From the NCBI GenBank assembly GCA_905478675.1, contig CAJQJI010000033.1, forward strand, positions 1-5,376: a stretch of DNA of 5,376 bases. The letters run 5' to 3'. The number at the start of each line of letters is the position of its first letter. The stretch's first letter is position 1. The position numbers were made by a program, and so were the translations under genes. Positions 1 through 5,311 of the stretch are shown here, in pieces. The notes beneath the pieces were generated by a model. It was not told the origin of the DNA, made no database searches, and saw only the letters and a list, made by a program, of their open reading frames with translations. This stretch comes from Candidatus Altimarinota bacterium (lineage in GTDB: Bacteria; Patescibacteriota; Gracilibacteria; UBA4473).

Positions 1-603
1 CTATTAGCGCATCCCAATATTAGAATTATAGCCGCGACAGATCGTTCAATTGAGCAATATCTCATGACGGCACAGAATTTAAAGTTAGAGGCAATCGAAC
101 GTATTTATTCGCATCCACAAGCACTATCTCAAAGTAAAAATTATCTAAGATCGGCCTGTCCAAATGCTTTGTTGGAAGCGGCGGCTTCAACGGCACAGGC
201 GGCACGGAGAGTTAAAAAAGCCTCAACCCAAGCGTGGGGCGCAGTGGGCTCAAAGCAACTAGCCGCAAAAACGGGGTTAAAAATTATTTCAGAAAATATG
301 GCGAGTGAGAGCAATCGAACTCGCTTTGTATTACTGCAAAAAAATGGAGTCGCGGCGGCGTCCACGGTTACATGTTTCGCTTTCTGGTTTACCGCCGATC
401 AAGCGGGGAACCTGGCGTCGGTGTTAAACTATTTTTCAGCTCAAAATATTAATTTATTAAAGCTCGATAGCCGTCGAGCGACCCCCGATAAAGGCGAATA
501 CGTTTTTTACATTGATGCTCAAATTAGTGTGTCAGAGTTCGAATCCCATTTAGATACCTTAAAGGCCCAAGTCGCTGGCTTACGTATTTTAGGGGGTTAC
601 TAA
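1..603 (+). CDS. pheA: Prephenate dehydratase with C-terminal ACT domain, 5' end outside the window
   Basis: The product converts prephenate to phenylpyruvate in cytoplasmic phenylalanine synthesis. The frame is open from base 1, so the N-terminus is missing; the internal ATG at 64 is not the real start. In the 200 visible residues, family motifs appear in order: YSHPQALSQ (36-44), the STAQAA segment (63-68), WGAVGS (79-84) and NRTRF (105-109), whose TRF threonine belongs to the active site. An ACT domain follows (about 122-195) and ends in ILGGY, matching the usual LGxYP end of these enzymes. The two phenylalanine-binding motifs of the ACT domain, GALV and ESRP in well-studied homologues, read GNLA (136-139) and DSRR (156-159), so feedback control may be altered. 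The missing N-terminus could include a chorismate mutase domain (P-protein type) or not. Stop is TAA; no terminator hairpin is evident after it. Confidence 0.95.
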   Translation, partial: LLAHPNIRIIAATDRSIEQYLMTAQNLKLEAIERIYSHPQALSQSKNYLRSACPNALLEAAASTAQAARRVKKASTQAWGAVGSKQLAAKTGLKIISENMASESNRTRFVLLQKNGVAAASTVTCFAFWFTADQAGNLASVLNYFSAQNINLLKLDSRRATPDKGEYVFYIDAQISVSEFESHLDTLKAQVAGLRILGGY

Positions 604-645
604 GCCTTTGGCGTCTTAGTCTGTCTGTTCTTTTGTTGTACATTA

Positions 646-654
646 TGCTATAAT
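646..654 (+). promoter_or_regulatory. Extended -10 promoter (TGCTATAAT) of the 681 gene
   Basis: A perfect TATAAT lies at 649-654, preceded by TG and one spacer base, the extended -10 form that can work without a good -35. The hexamer 17 bp upstream (TGTTCT, 626-631) is a poor -35. Predicted transcription start is near 661, giving a leader of about 20 nt before the ATG at 681 with no Shine-Dalgarno sequence. TTGTAC occurs twice, at 636-641 and 662-667, on either side of the -10 box. Confidence 0.75.
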
Positions 655-680
655 TTGTAGATTGTACGCACTATTACAAA

Positions 681-1169
681 ATGTCGGAAAAAGTAGACAA
701 GACCCCAAATTTTGAACAAATTATTGCCCAAGAGGTCGATAATATGGGGCTTGATGACTCTGCGTTAGGGGCGATTGAGGCCTCTGGGAAAGTGTCAGAA
801 GTGGTAGGGGAAAATGCAGGCGAAAATATTCCAACCTCAAGGGGAACGCAAAGCGCTTCAGATGAAAATCAAGGTGGTTTGATTTCTAATGCGGTTTCTA
901 GCTTGTTATTTAAAAATACAACCACACCAGACTTTATTCTACCAACACCAGAAAAGCAGAAAATAGAAGTTAAAAAAGCGATAGCTAAAAGAACTCGCGA
1001 ATTGGTAAACCAAGCGACCAAATTAGAAAAATCTAAAAATTATTCAGCCGCTAAAATGGAGGTGCTCTTGCGTGAAATTCGTCAAATGCGCACTTTAATG
1101 TCTCAGCTAGTAGATATGACGAGAGAAAGCCTTGAAGGGTTGTATCGAAAGTACATTTGGAAGCAGTAG
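681..1169 (+). CDS. Hypothetical cytoplasmic protein, acidic N-terminus and charged helical C-terminus
   Basis: I do not recognise this 162-residue protein. It has no signal peptide, no membrane segment and no cysteine. Residues 1-65 are acidic and rich in Gly, Ser and Asn, probably largely disordered, with a short hydrophobic patch around 67-77 (LISNAVSSLLF). A proline-containing hinge (83-90) leads into a long, strongly charged segment, 91-160, of predicted helix with Lys, Arg, Glu, Leu and Met in a pattern compatible with a coiled coil; it ends YRKYIWKQ. Such a layout suits an oligomerising or scaffold protein, but that is inference. The ATG at 681 is chosen because an extended -10 box ends 26 bp upstream; the next in-frame ATG is at codon 22. 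Stop is TAG, followed by a run of seven T with no stem before it. It has its own promoter and sits between a metabolic gene and an export cluster, so context gives little guidance. Confidence 0.85.
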   Translation: MSEKVDKTPNFEQIIAQEVDNMGLDDSALGAIEASGKVSEVVGENAGENIPTSRGTQSASDENQGGLISNAVSSLLFKNTTTPDFILPTPEKQKIEVKKAIAKRTRELVNQATKLEKSKNYSAAKMEVLLREIRQMRTLMSQLVDMTRESLEGLYRKYIWKQ

Positions 1170-1223
1170 TTTTTTTCCTTTAATTGGGGTGTTTGAGTTA
1201 AGTTGACTTTTATTGTGATTAAT

Positions 1224-1251
1224 TTGACAGAGGTGTTTTTTCTGTTAAAAA
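1224..1251 (+). promoter_or_regulatory. Possible promoter for the 1368-2288 pair
   Basis: A perfect -35 hexamer TTGACA (1224-1229) is separated by 16 bp from TAAAAA (1246-1251), a 4/6 match to TATAAT that is preceded by TG plus one base (TGT, 1243-1245). Transcription would start near 1258, leaving a leader of about 110 nt before the ATG at 1368. The elements lie inside an imperfect inverted repeat (1223-1230 with 1242-1249, one G-T pair). A competing -10 is TATTAT at 1333-1338 (5/6 match), about 30 bp before the start codon, but it lacks a convincing -35. Confidence 0.45.
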
Positions 1252-1285
1252 GTACTAGAAAGCTATAAAAATAAAAAAACAAACA

Positions 1286-1323
1286 TCTTAGGTTCTCTTT
1301 TCTTTAAGTTAAGAGGTCTAAGA
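1286..1323 (+). promoter_or_regulatory. Hairpin in the leader of the 1368 gene, possible terminator or attenuator
   Basis: TCTTAG (1286-1291) pairs with CTAAGA (1318-1323), and CTCTT (1295-1299) pairs with AAGAG (1311-1315), separated by a small GTT/GT internal loop. The apical loop is 11 nt. A run of six T (1328-1333) follows after a 4-nt gap, and a second T run lies at 1340-1346. The stem is AT-rich and interrupted, and the T run is not adjacent, so this is weaker than the two terminators further downstream. It could end transcription of the 681 gene or form part of the leader of the next operon. Confidence 0.4.
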
Positions 1324-1367
1324 CACGTTTTTTATTATCTTTTTTTCTTCAAACTTCTTTCCACACT

Positions 1368-2246
1368 ATGCGAAAAAATTTACTCCTTGGTCTCGGTTTA
1401 GTTCTGGTAGCTGGCTCTGCGATTAGTTTTGTTAGTGCTTCAAGTTATCAATATCACTTACTACAACGAGCGGGGTATACAACGCCTAATTACCAAGTAT
1501 CTCGTCAAACAAGCACGTACCGACCACATAGTTTGTCGTATGTAAATCCGTACGCTAATGCCTTCAGAAACCAATACGCTAATCAATACCAAGCGCAGTG
1601 TGATTTGCGAGATCAATATGGTTGTCATTACTTTAATAAACAAGCGATGTACGAACCAGCAGTAGATATGCTAGATTACAAACTACAACGTCCACAGTTA
1701 AATCCGCGGATTGAAAATACGTTTCAATCAAATCGCTTAGTAGTACGGAATGGGGATTATGTAGATCGGAGTGTTAATTATTTAGGAGAACCTAAAGTGG
1801 AAGATTTAGCCGTGGTTGATGCAACGTATTACACGGTTGATACGATGGCTTTTAGCAAAGACTCAAGTGGGACTTATCGTAATAATGGAACGTCTTTGGC
1901 TTTCCGAGTATTACAGTCTCCAAGTAGCTACAAATGTAGTGAAACTAATTTCTGGTCTTGTGTGGCCCGTTTAACGCAAAACTTTAAAGCAACGCAAAAT
2001 ATTACAAACGTGACAAACGCCAACCAAGACTTTAGATGGAATGATACGCAAGCTTTAAGTTTTGCTCGATTTCCAACGGTAACAGAAAGTTTTGAAGCCG
2101 GCGGCCGAACCTACTTTATCTTCAGTGCCTTAAATCCGGCTGATGGCAGTATCGTTCGAATTGAAGGGGTGGCGTCAGCACGTGATAAAGATATAGCGGC
2201 GCAAGAGATGTACAAAGTATTTGAAACTTTCCGGTTTCGACAATAA
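1368..2246 (+). CDS. Exported protein of unknown function, four cysteines in two CX7C pairs
   Basis: The family of this 292-residue protein is not recognised. Residues 1-24 are a typical Sec signal peptide: basic start MRKN, a Leu/Gly/Val-rich core, and likely cleavage after SFVSA. Mature residues 25-120 are rich in Tyr, Gln and Asn, with a repeated YAN motif (YANAFRNQYANQYQ), and look poorly ordered. Cysteines occur only as C78/C86 and C190/C198, each pair CX7C, which suggests two disulfides outside the membrane. The C-terminal part (about 140-292) resembles the downstream neighbour: a short strand before the Cys pair (SLAFRVLQSPSSYKC), a strand near DGSIVRIEG (259-267) and the end MYKVFETFRF. 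That arrangement recalls small PsbP/DcrB-like alpha-beta domains, but the assignment is tentative. The start is fixed by the signal peptide. Stop is TAA, and 41 bp without a terminator separate it from the next gene, so co-transcription is likely. Confidence 0.85.
   Translation: MRKNLLLGLGLVLVAGSAISFVSASSYQYHLLQRAGYTTPNYQVSRQTSTYRPHSLSYVNPYANAFRNQYANQYQAQCDLRDQYGCHYFNKQAMYEPAVDMLDYKLQRPQLNPRIENTFQSNRLVVRNGDYVDRSVNYLGEPKVEDLAVVDATYYTVDTMAFSKDSSGTYRNNGTSLAFRVLQSPSSYKCSETNFWSCVARLTQNFKATQNITNVTNANQDFRWNDTQALSFARFPTVTESFEAGGRTYFIFSALNPADGSIVRIEGVASARDKDIAAQEMYKVFETFRFRQ
1551..1583 (+). repeat. Short direct repeat TACGCTAAT, two copies 24 bp apart
   Basis: TACGCTAAT is found at 1551-1559 and 1575-1583, in the same reading frame, and encodes the two YAN units of the Tyr/Gln/Asn-rich N-terminal segment of the 1368 protein. 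The second copy is preceded by AA and followed by CAATAC, giving a local YAN/QY pattern. It is probably a remnant of a short in-frame duplication or simple composition bias. Confidence 0.5.
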
Positions 2247-2287
2247 GGTAGTTAAAAATTCACTTAAAAAATTAGTTAATTAAATTT

Positions 2288-3199
2288 ATGAAAAATTCAG
2301 TTTTATTCGCTCTTGGTTTTGCCGTTATTACGGCGTCAGTGATTCCGTTTAGCTCGGCTTCTCGTAATGCTTATCATGCGTACATTACTTCGCAAAGTCA
2401 GGCTTCTGACTACCGTCACTTTTCTGAACGACAACGTTATTCCGAATCAACCGTTACAGGCAGCACCAGCACTTCAAGCAGTACGACTGAAGGCGCCGCT
2501 CGTTATCAACGAAACAGCCGAGAAAACTACAGCCAACCAGCTGGAACAGTGCGTTACAGCGCGACTAATACTACGTACGTAGAAGCTAATTCTCGAACCG
2601 AAGTGGATCACCAGTTTCGTCCTTTTTCGATTCGAAGTGGGGTGGCGCCATGGCGTGAAACACTGGTTAAGACCGGCGTGACTTCTCGAGTAGTCAGCCA
2701 AAAGAATGAAATGATGACCTTCGAAACGTTTGAAAACGAGGCTTTCTCTTTAGAGCTGCCTGTAGGGGCTGAAGTGAAAGAAGAAGATGACCATGCGTTC
2801 GTGGTTGGAGATTTAGACATTCGAATCAAACGATTTGATGAAGGGACTTGTAGCCAATCATACGGGTTTATGGGATGTGCCACGAACATCACTCGAAGTG
2901 AAAATGTAGCGCTAGTTGGTGGCAAAGGACGTTTAGTATCACTTGATCGAGTGGTTCGACAAATTTATAAATCAGATACAGTATTAGACCAAGTTAATCT
3001 TCAGACTGAAGTTTATACCGAAGAGTTTACGACTGAATTTACAGATGGTGAGCAATACACTTTATATCGGTACGCGGTGCAAGACGTGGACGGTGGTGTG
3101 TATTACATCGAAGTTAAAATTCCACGAGCTGAAGCGTCTAAATACGTACTAGCGGTTGGGCAAATGTTTGACTCGTTCCGTGTGTACGCGGCTGAATAG
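2288..3199 (+). CDS. Exported protein of unknown function, probable paralogue of the 1368 product
   Basis: No named family is recognised for this 303-residue protein. Residues 1-24 form a signal peptide (MKNS, hydrophobic core, likely cleavage after PFSSA). A Tyr/Ser/Gln/Arg-rich stretch follows, including a Ser/Thr-rich linker at 54-68 (STVTGSTSTSSSTTE). The folded part spans about 110-303: FSLELPVGAEV (153-163), DLDIRIKRFDEGTC (175-188), a single Cys pair C188/C197 (CX8C), strands around YTLYRYAV (257-264) and VYYIEVKI (271-278), and a final helix ending GQMFDSFRVYAAE. The FxLxLPxG start and FDSFR end recall the PsbP/DcrB-like fold; this is inference. Cys-pair placement and C-terminal pattern (DGGVYYIE versus DGSIVRIE; MFDSFRV versus VFETFRF) indicate common descent with the upstream gene. 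No Shine-Dalgarno sequence and no clear promoter in the 41-bp gap support an operon; a strong terminator follows the TAG stop. Confidence 0.87.
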   Translation: MKNSVLFALGFAVITASVIPFSSASRNAYHAYITSQSQASDYRHFSERQRYSESTVTGSTSTSSSTTEGAARYQRNSRENYSQPAGTVRYSATNTTYVEANSRTEVDHQFRPFSIRSGVAPWRETLVKTGVTSRVVSQKNEMMTFETFENEAFSLELPVGAEVKEEDDHAFVVGDLDIRIKRFDEGTCSQSYGFMGCATNITRSENVALVGGKGRLVSLDRVVRQIYKSDTVLDQVNLQTEVYTEEFTTEFTDGEQYTLYRYAVQDVDGGVYYIEVKIPRAEASKYVLAVGQMFDSFRVYAAE

Positions 3200-3220
3200 T
3201 TAAAGAGTTTGGTTCTCCCC

Positions 3221-3256
3221 AAAAAGCGTTATTCCACTAGGAATAGCGCTTTTTTT
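3221..3256 (+). terminator. Intrinsic terminator after the 1368-2288 pair
   Basis: A 15-bp stem with one G-T pair forms between 3221-3235 (AAAAAGCGTTATTCC) and 3240-3254 (GGAATAGCGCTTTTT) around the loop ACTA. It is followed by the rest of a seven-T run. The A run on the left arm makes it potentially active in both directions. It starts 22 bp after the TAG of the 2288 gene. Confidence 0.9.
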
Positions 3257-3290
3257 AGGTTTAAGGTGTAGGGTGGATAACGTCACAAAT

Positions 3291-3319
3291 TTGCCCTTTA
3301 ACCGTTGGATTACTATGGT
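3291..3319 (+). promoter_or_regulatory. Possible promoter for the surface-protein gene
   Basis: TTGCCC (3291-3296, 4/6 match to TTGACA) is followed after 17 bp by TATGGT (3314-3319, 4/6 match to TATAAT). Transcription would start near 3326, giving a leader of about 16 nt before the ATG at 3342, similar to the short leaders predicted elsewhere in the window. An imperfect inverted repeat (3258-3266 with 3295-3303, one T-T mismatch) overlaps the -35 box. Because a terminator separates this gene from the one before it, a promoter is needed here, but this exact choice is weak. Confidence 0.35.
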
Positions 3320-3341
3320 TAATTATGAATTAAATACTTTT

Positions 3342-5159
3342 ATGAAAAAATTATTATCACTCGGCCTCGTTTTAGGTTTTGGCTCCAGTTTAATACTTTC
3401 AAACAGTGCGAATGCCATTGAAGGTTATAGTTCTTACTGGGACTTTTACCGAAGTTATTATAGTAGTGGCACCAATGCCTCGAACACCTCTTCATCAGTA
3501 GGCTATCGTGCCCCGAGTATTCGAACGACTTATACACCGAGTTCTACGTTTAATACGACTTCAACTCGAACCAGTACTTACCGCGTGTATCCGACAAATC
3601 GAACGACAACAACGACGCAAGCCACCAGTTCGGTTAATGTAACGGTAAACCCAATTACTCTGCGGCAAGATATCAATAATATCACCAGTGAAGCGGTAGA
3701 TTTATTTAATATTGGCTTGAGTAACCCCGCTTCAAGTAGTAGTTCTTTTGTGGCGGCCGCTCAAGTCAGCCAGATGAAGTTCCAGATTACCGATAACACA
3801 GGGGTCGTAAGTGATTTTAGTGATTTTGATTTAGTGGTTGAAGATCAATCATTTCAATTTGAACGAACGGGTTATATTACCCTTAAGTTTAATAATTTGC
3901 GTTTAGCTGCAGGGGAATCACGATCACTCGATGTGCAAATAAAATTAAATGATCCTGATAACTTTTCTCGCTTACCGGGTTCTTTTCGGGTTAAATTAAC
4001 CGATATTGAAGCTCAAGCTGAAGGCTCAGTACAAGCCCTAACGACTAAAATTTCAGGGAAAACCGTTTCGGATTATGTCGTTTTAAATCCAGTGGGCAGT
4101 GTTTCTGGGGGGGCAACCGATGGTTCCGCTTCCGTAACGCCCGTGTTTGTTTCTGGCCGAGCGCTCGGTTCTGGAGATAAAGCGGTTGTATTAAGTGCTA
4201 TTTTAAAAGCGAGTCTGGATGATTTTTTGATCGAGAAATTAACGGTAAGAAATACGTTTGGTTCGAATGTAGATTCACTGATTCAAGAAGTGCGTCTGAT
4301 TAATCAATCAACAGGGAAATTATTGTCTACGAAACAATTTACCAACGGTGTGGCTGTTTTTGATTTAAGTCGGAATAATGAAATTTATATTGGTCGGAAT
4401 AATGAAGTAAACTTGGTGTTTGAGGTTTTAGTACGCGATAACATTCCGAGCAACATAACAGAGAATCGGCTTGAATTAAGCTTTAATGACAGTGATATAG
4501 AAATCTTTGGAATCGGGAGTGGGCAAGCGGTGCCAGATAGTCGTAAAAATTTTAATGTAGATGCAGAGACTTTTACGGTAACCCAAGGGGGCGGCGGATC
4601 CACGGCTGTTGGCGGCGTTAGTTTCTCGGCGTCACAACCTTCATTTGTTTCAAATGGAAATTTAGAACAACTGGTTCGTTTCCAGTTGCGAAATTCAGGT
4701 ACAAAAGGGATGTCCGTTGGGAGAATTGCCATTCAGGCTTTTCCGTCTGGCGTAGAGTTTAGCGGTGGGATTAGCACGGATGACGCGCAGTTAGTACGAG
4801 TCGTAAATGGTTTTCAAGAGTACTCAAGTGGTTTTACAACCGTTAGTGCAAGTGGGAACACTTTTGTGTTTGACGCGGGATCAGAGCTTTATATGAGTGG
4901 CGGAAGTGTTCAAGAATTCGCTCTTAAATTAAAATTGGATAATACCGGGGCGAACGATGACAGCGATTCTGTTTCATTTAAAATTTTAGGCGACAGCAGC
5001 TTTGCCAAAGGAACGTTAAGTACACTGCGGGCAAGCGGGGCGAATTATATTTGGTCTGATCAATCCGCCAGTCCTCACTCTGTAAGTTCGGGGGATTGGT
5101 ATTCTGGATATCTTGTAAATGGTATTCCAACCAATAACTACGTTCGTTACCGACGCTAA
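3342..5159 (+). CDS. Large exported multi-domain beta-rich surface protein
   Basis: I recognise no named family for this 605-residue protein. The ATG at 3342 is chosen because MKKLLSLGLVLGFGSSLIL begins a textbook signal peptide, cleaved probably after NSANA (residue 25). The frame stays open upstream to a GTG at 3273, which would add 23 polar residues that spoil the signal. Mature residues 26-40 are Tyr-rich (YSSYWDFYRSYY). Residues 42-98 are a Ser/Thr/Asn-rich linker. Three regions of alternating strands follow, at about 99-225, 245-415 and 422-565, likely beta-sandwich domains, the last two joined by a natural GGGGS linker (416-420). The C-terminus carries NYIWSDQSASPHS (569-580) and DWYSGYLVNGIP (585-596), a signature I associate from memory with surface proteins of candidate-phylum bacteria. 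There are no cysteines, no C-terminal membrane anchor and no LPXTG motif. It is probably a cell-surface, S-layer-like or appendage protein (inference). Stop is TAA. Confidence 0.87.
   Translation: MKKLLSLGLVLGFGSSLILSNSANAIEGYSSYWDFYRSYYSSGTNASNTSSSVGYRAPSIRTTYTPSSTFNTTSTRTSTYRVYPTNRTTTTTQATSSVNVTVNPITLRQDINNITSEAVDLFNIGLSNPASSSSSFVAAAQVSQMKFQITDNTGVVSDFSDFDLVVEDQSFQFERTGYITLKFNNLRLAAGESRSLDVQIKLNDPDNFSRLPGSFRVKLTDIEAQAEGSVQALTTKISGKTVSDYVVLNPVGSVSGGATDGSASVTPVFVSGRALGSGDKAVVLSAILKASLDDFLIEKLTVRNTFGSNVDSLIQEVRLINQSTGKLLSTKQFTNGVAVFDLSRNNEIYIGRNNEVNLVFEVLVRDNIPSNITENRLELSFNDSDIEIFGIGSGQAVPDSRKNFNVDAETFTVTQGGGGSTAVGGVSFSASQPSFVSNGNLEQLVRFQLRNSGTKGMSVGRIAIQAFPSGVEFSGGISTDDAQLVRVVNGFQEYSSGFTTVSASGNTFVFDAGSELYMSGGSVQEFALKLKLDNTGANDDSDSVSFKILGDSSFAKGTLSTLRASGANYIWSDQSASPHSVSSGDWYSGYLVNGIPTNNYVRYRR
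4370..4406 (+). repeat. In-frame 13-bp direct repeat encoding RNNE twice
   Basis: TCGGAATAATGAA occurs at 4370-4382 and again at 4394-4406, 24 bp (eight codons) apart and in the same frame. It encodes SRNNEIYIGRNNEVNL in the second beta-rich region of the surface protein. The exact nucleotide identity suggests a recent short tandem duplication or conversion of eight codons. Confidence 0.6.
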
Positions 5160-5178
5160 ACGGGCTTTTAGCTCAAAT

Positions 5179-5209
5179 AAAAAGAACCTCGAACTCGAGG
5201 TTCTTTTTT
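5179..5209 (+). terminator. Intrinsic terminator after the surface-protein gene
   Basis: The left arm 5179-5192 (AAAAAGAACCTCGA) is perfectly complementary to 5195-5208 (TCGAGGTTCTTTTT); opening the top pair gives a four-base loop. Six T follow the last C of the stem. The matching A run makes it potentially bidirectional. A smaller hairpin, GCTAAA/TTTAGC (5155-5160 with 5167-5172), overlaps the stop codon just upstream. Confidence 0.92.
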
Positions 5210-5291
5210 AATGTAATTAACTAATTCTTATTTTTGTCTACTAAAACTCAGGAGGAAGTTTAGCTGGTGACTGGTTAAAAAGCTCTAAATC

Positions 5292-5300
5292 TGGTATAAT
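5292..5300 (+). promoter_or_regulatory. Extended -10 promoter (TGGTATAAT) of the right-edge gene
   Basis: A perfect TATAAT (5295-5300) is preceded by TG plus one base, as in the promoter at 646-654. The -35 region is weak (TGGTTA at 5272-5277, 17-bp spacing). The predicted start near 5307 lies only about five bases before the ATG at 5312, so the transcript would be nearly leaderless. The AGGAGGA at 5250-5256 is upstream of the promoter and cannot serve this start. Confidence 0.75.
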
Positions 5301-5311
5301 TCCGCGATACT

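Larger units (their letters stand above)
1170..1367 (+). other. AT-rich gene-free leader region
   Basis: No coding region was found in these 198 bases. The stretch begins with a T run directly after the TAG of the preceding gene and contains the possible promoter at 1224-1251, a purine-rich segment with two A runs (about 1264-1285), a hairpin at 1286-1323 and two T-rich pyrimidine tracts up to 1361. There is no Shine-Dalgarno sequence before the ATG at 1368; the bases just before it are pyrimidine-rich (CTTCTTTCCACACT). Confidence 0.6.

Noticed and set aside
1223..1249. Inverted repeat around TTGACAG/CTGTTAA as a terminator of the 681 gene
   Set aside because: The 8-bp arms contain a G-T pair, the loop is long and no T run follows the stem; the T run lies in the loop.
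2367..2582. Plus-strand 71-codon frame within the 2288 gene
   Set aside because: It overlaps the signal-peptide-bearing gene in another frame and shows no domain or initiation signal.
2474..2925. Two overlapping minus-strand open frames (2474-2701 and 2608-2925)
   Set aside because: They lie opposite a convincing exported-protein gene, have no promoter or recognisable domain, and look like shadow frames. The same applies to minus-strand frames at 141-365, 1461-1643, 3340-3537 and 4385-4732.
3258..3303. Imperfect inverted repeat GGTTTAAGG / CCTTTAACC as an operator or RNA structure
   Set aside because: The nine-base arms have a central mismatch and are separated by 28 bases; this is easily expected by chance in AT-rich sequence.
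3273..3341. Upstream extension of the surface-protein gene to a GTG start at 3273
   Set aside because: The extra 23 residues are polar and charged and would bury the clear signal peptide starting at 3342; the region also carries the likely promoter.
681..5159. Recoding of TGA as glycine, as in Gracilibacteria and Absconditabacteria
   Set aside because: All genes read through in the standard code without any in-frame TGA and use ordinary GGN glycine codons.
5250..5269. Strong Shine-Dalgarno-like AGGAGGA followed by a GTG at 5267
   Set aside because: The GTG frame ends after three codons (GTG ACT GGT TAA), and the site lies upstream of the extended -10 box, 56 bp before the likely ATG. It is probably chance.
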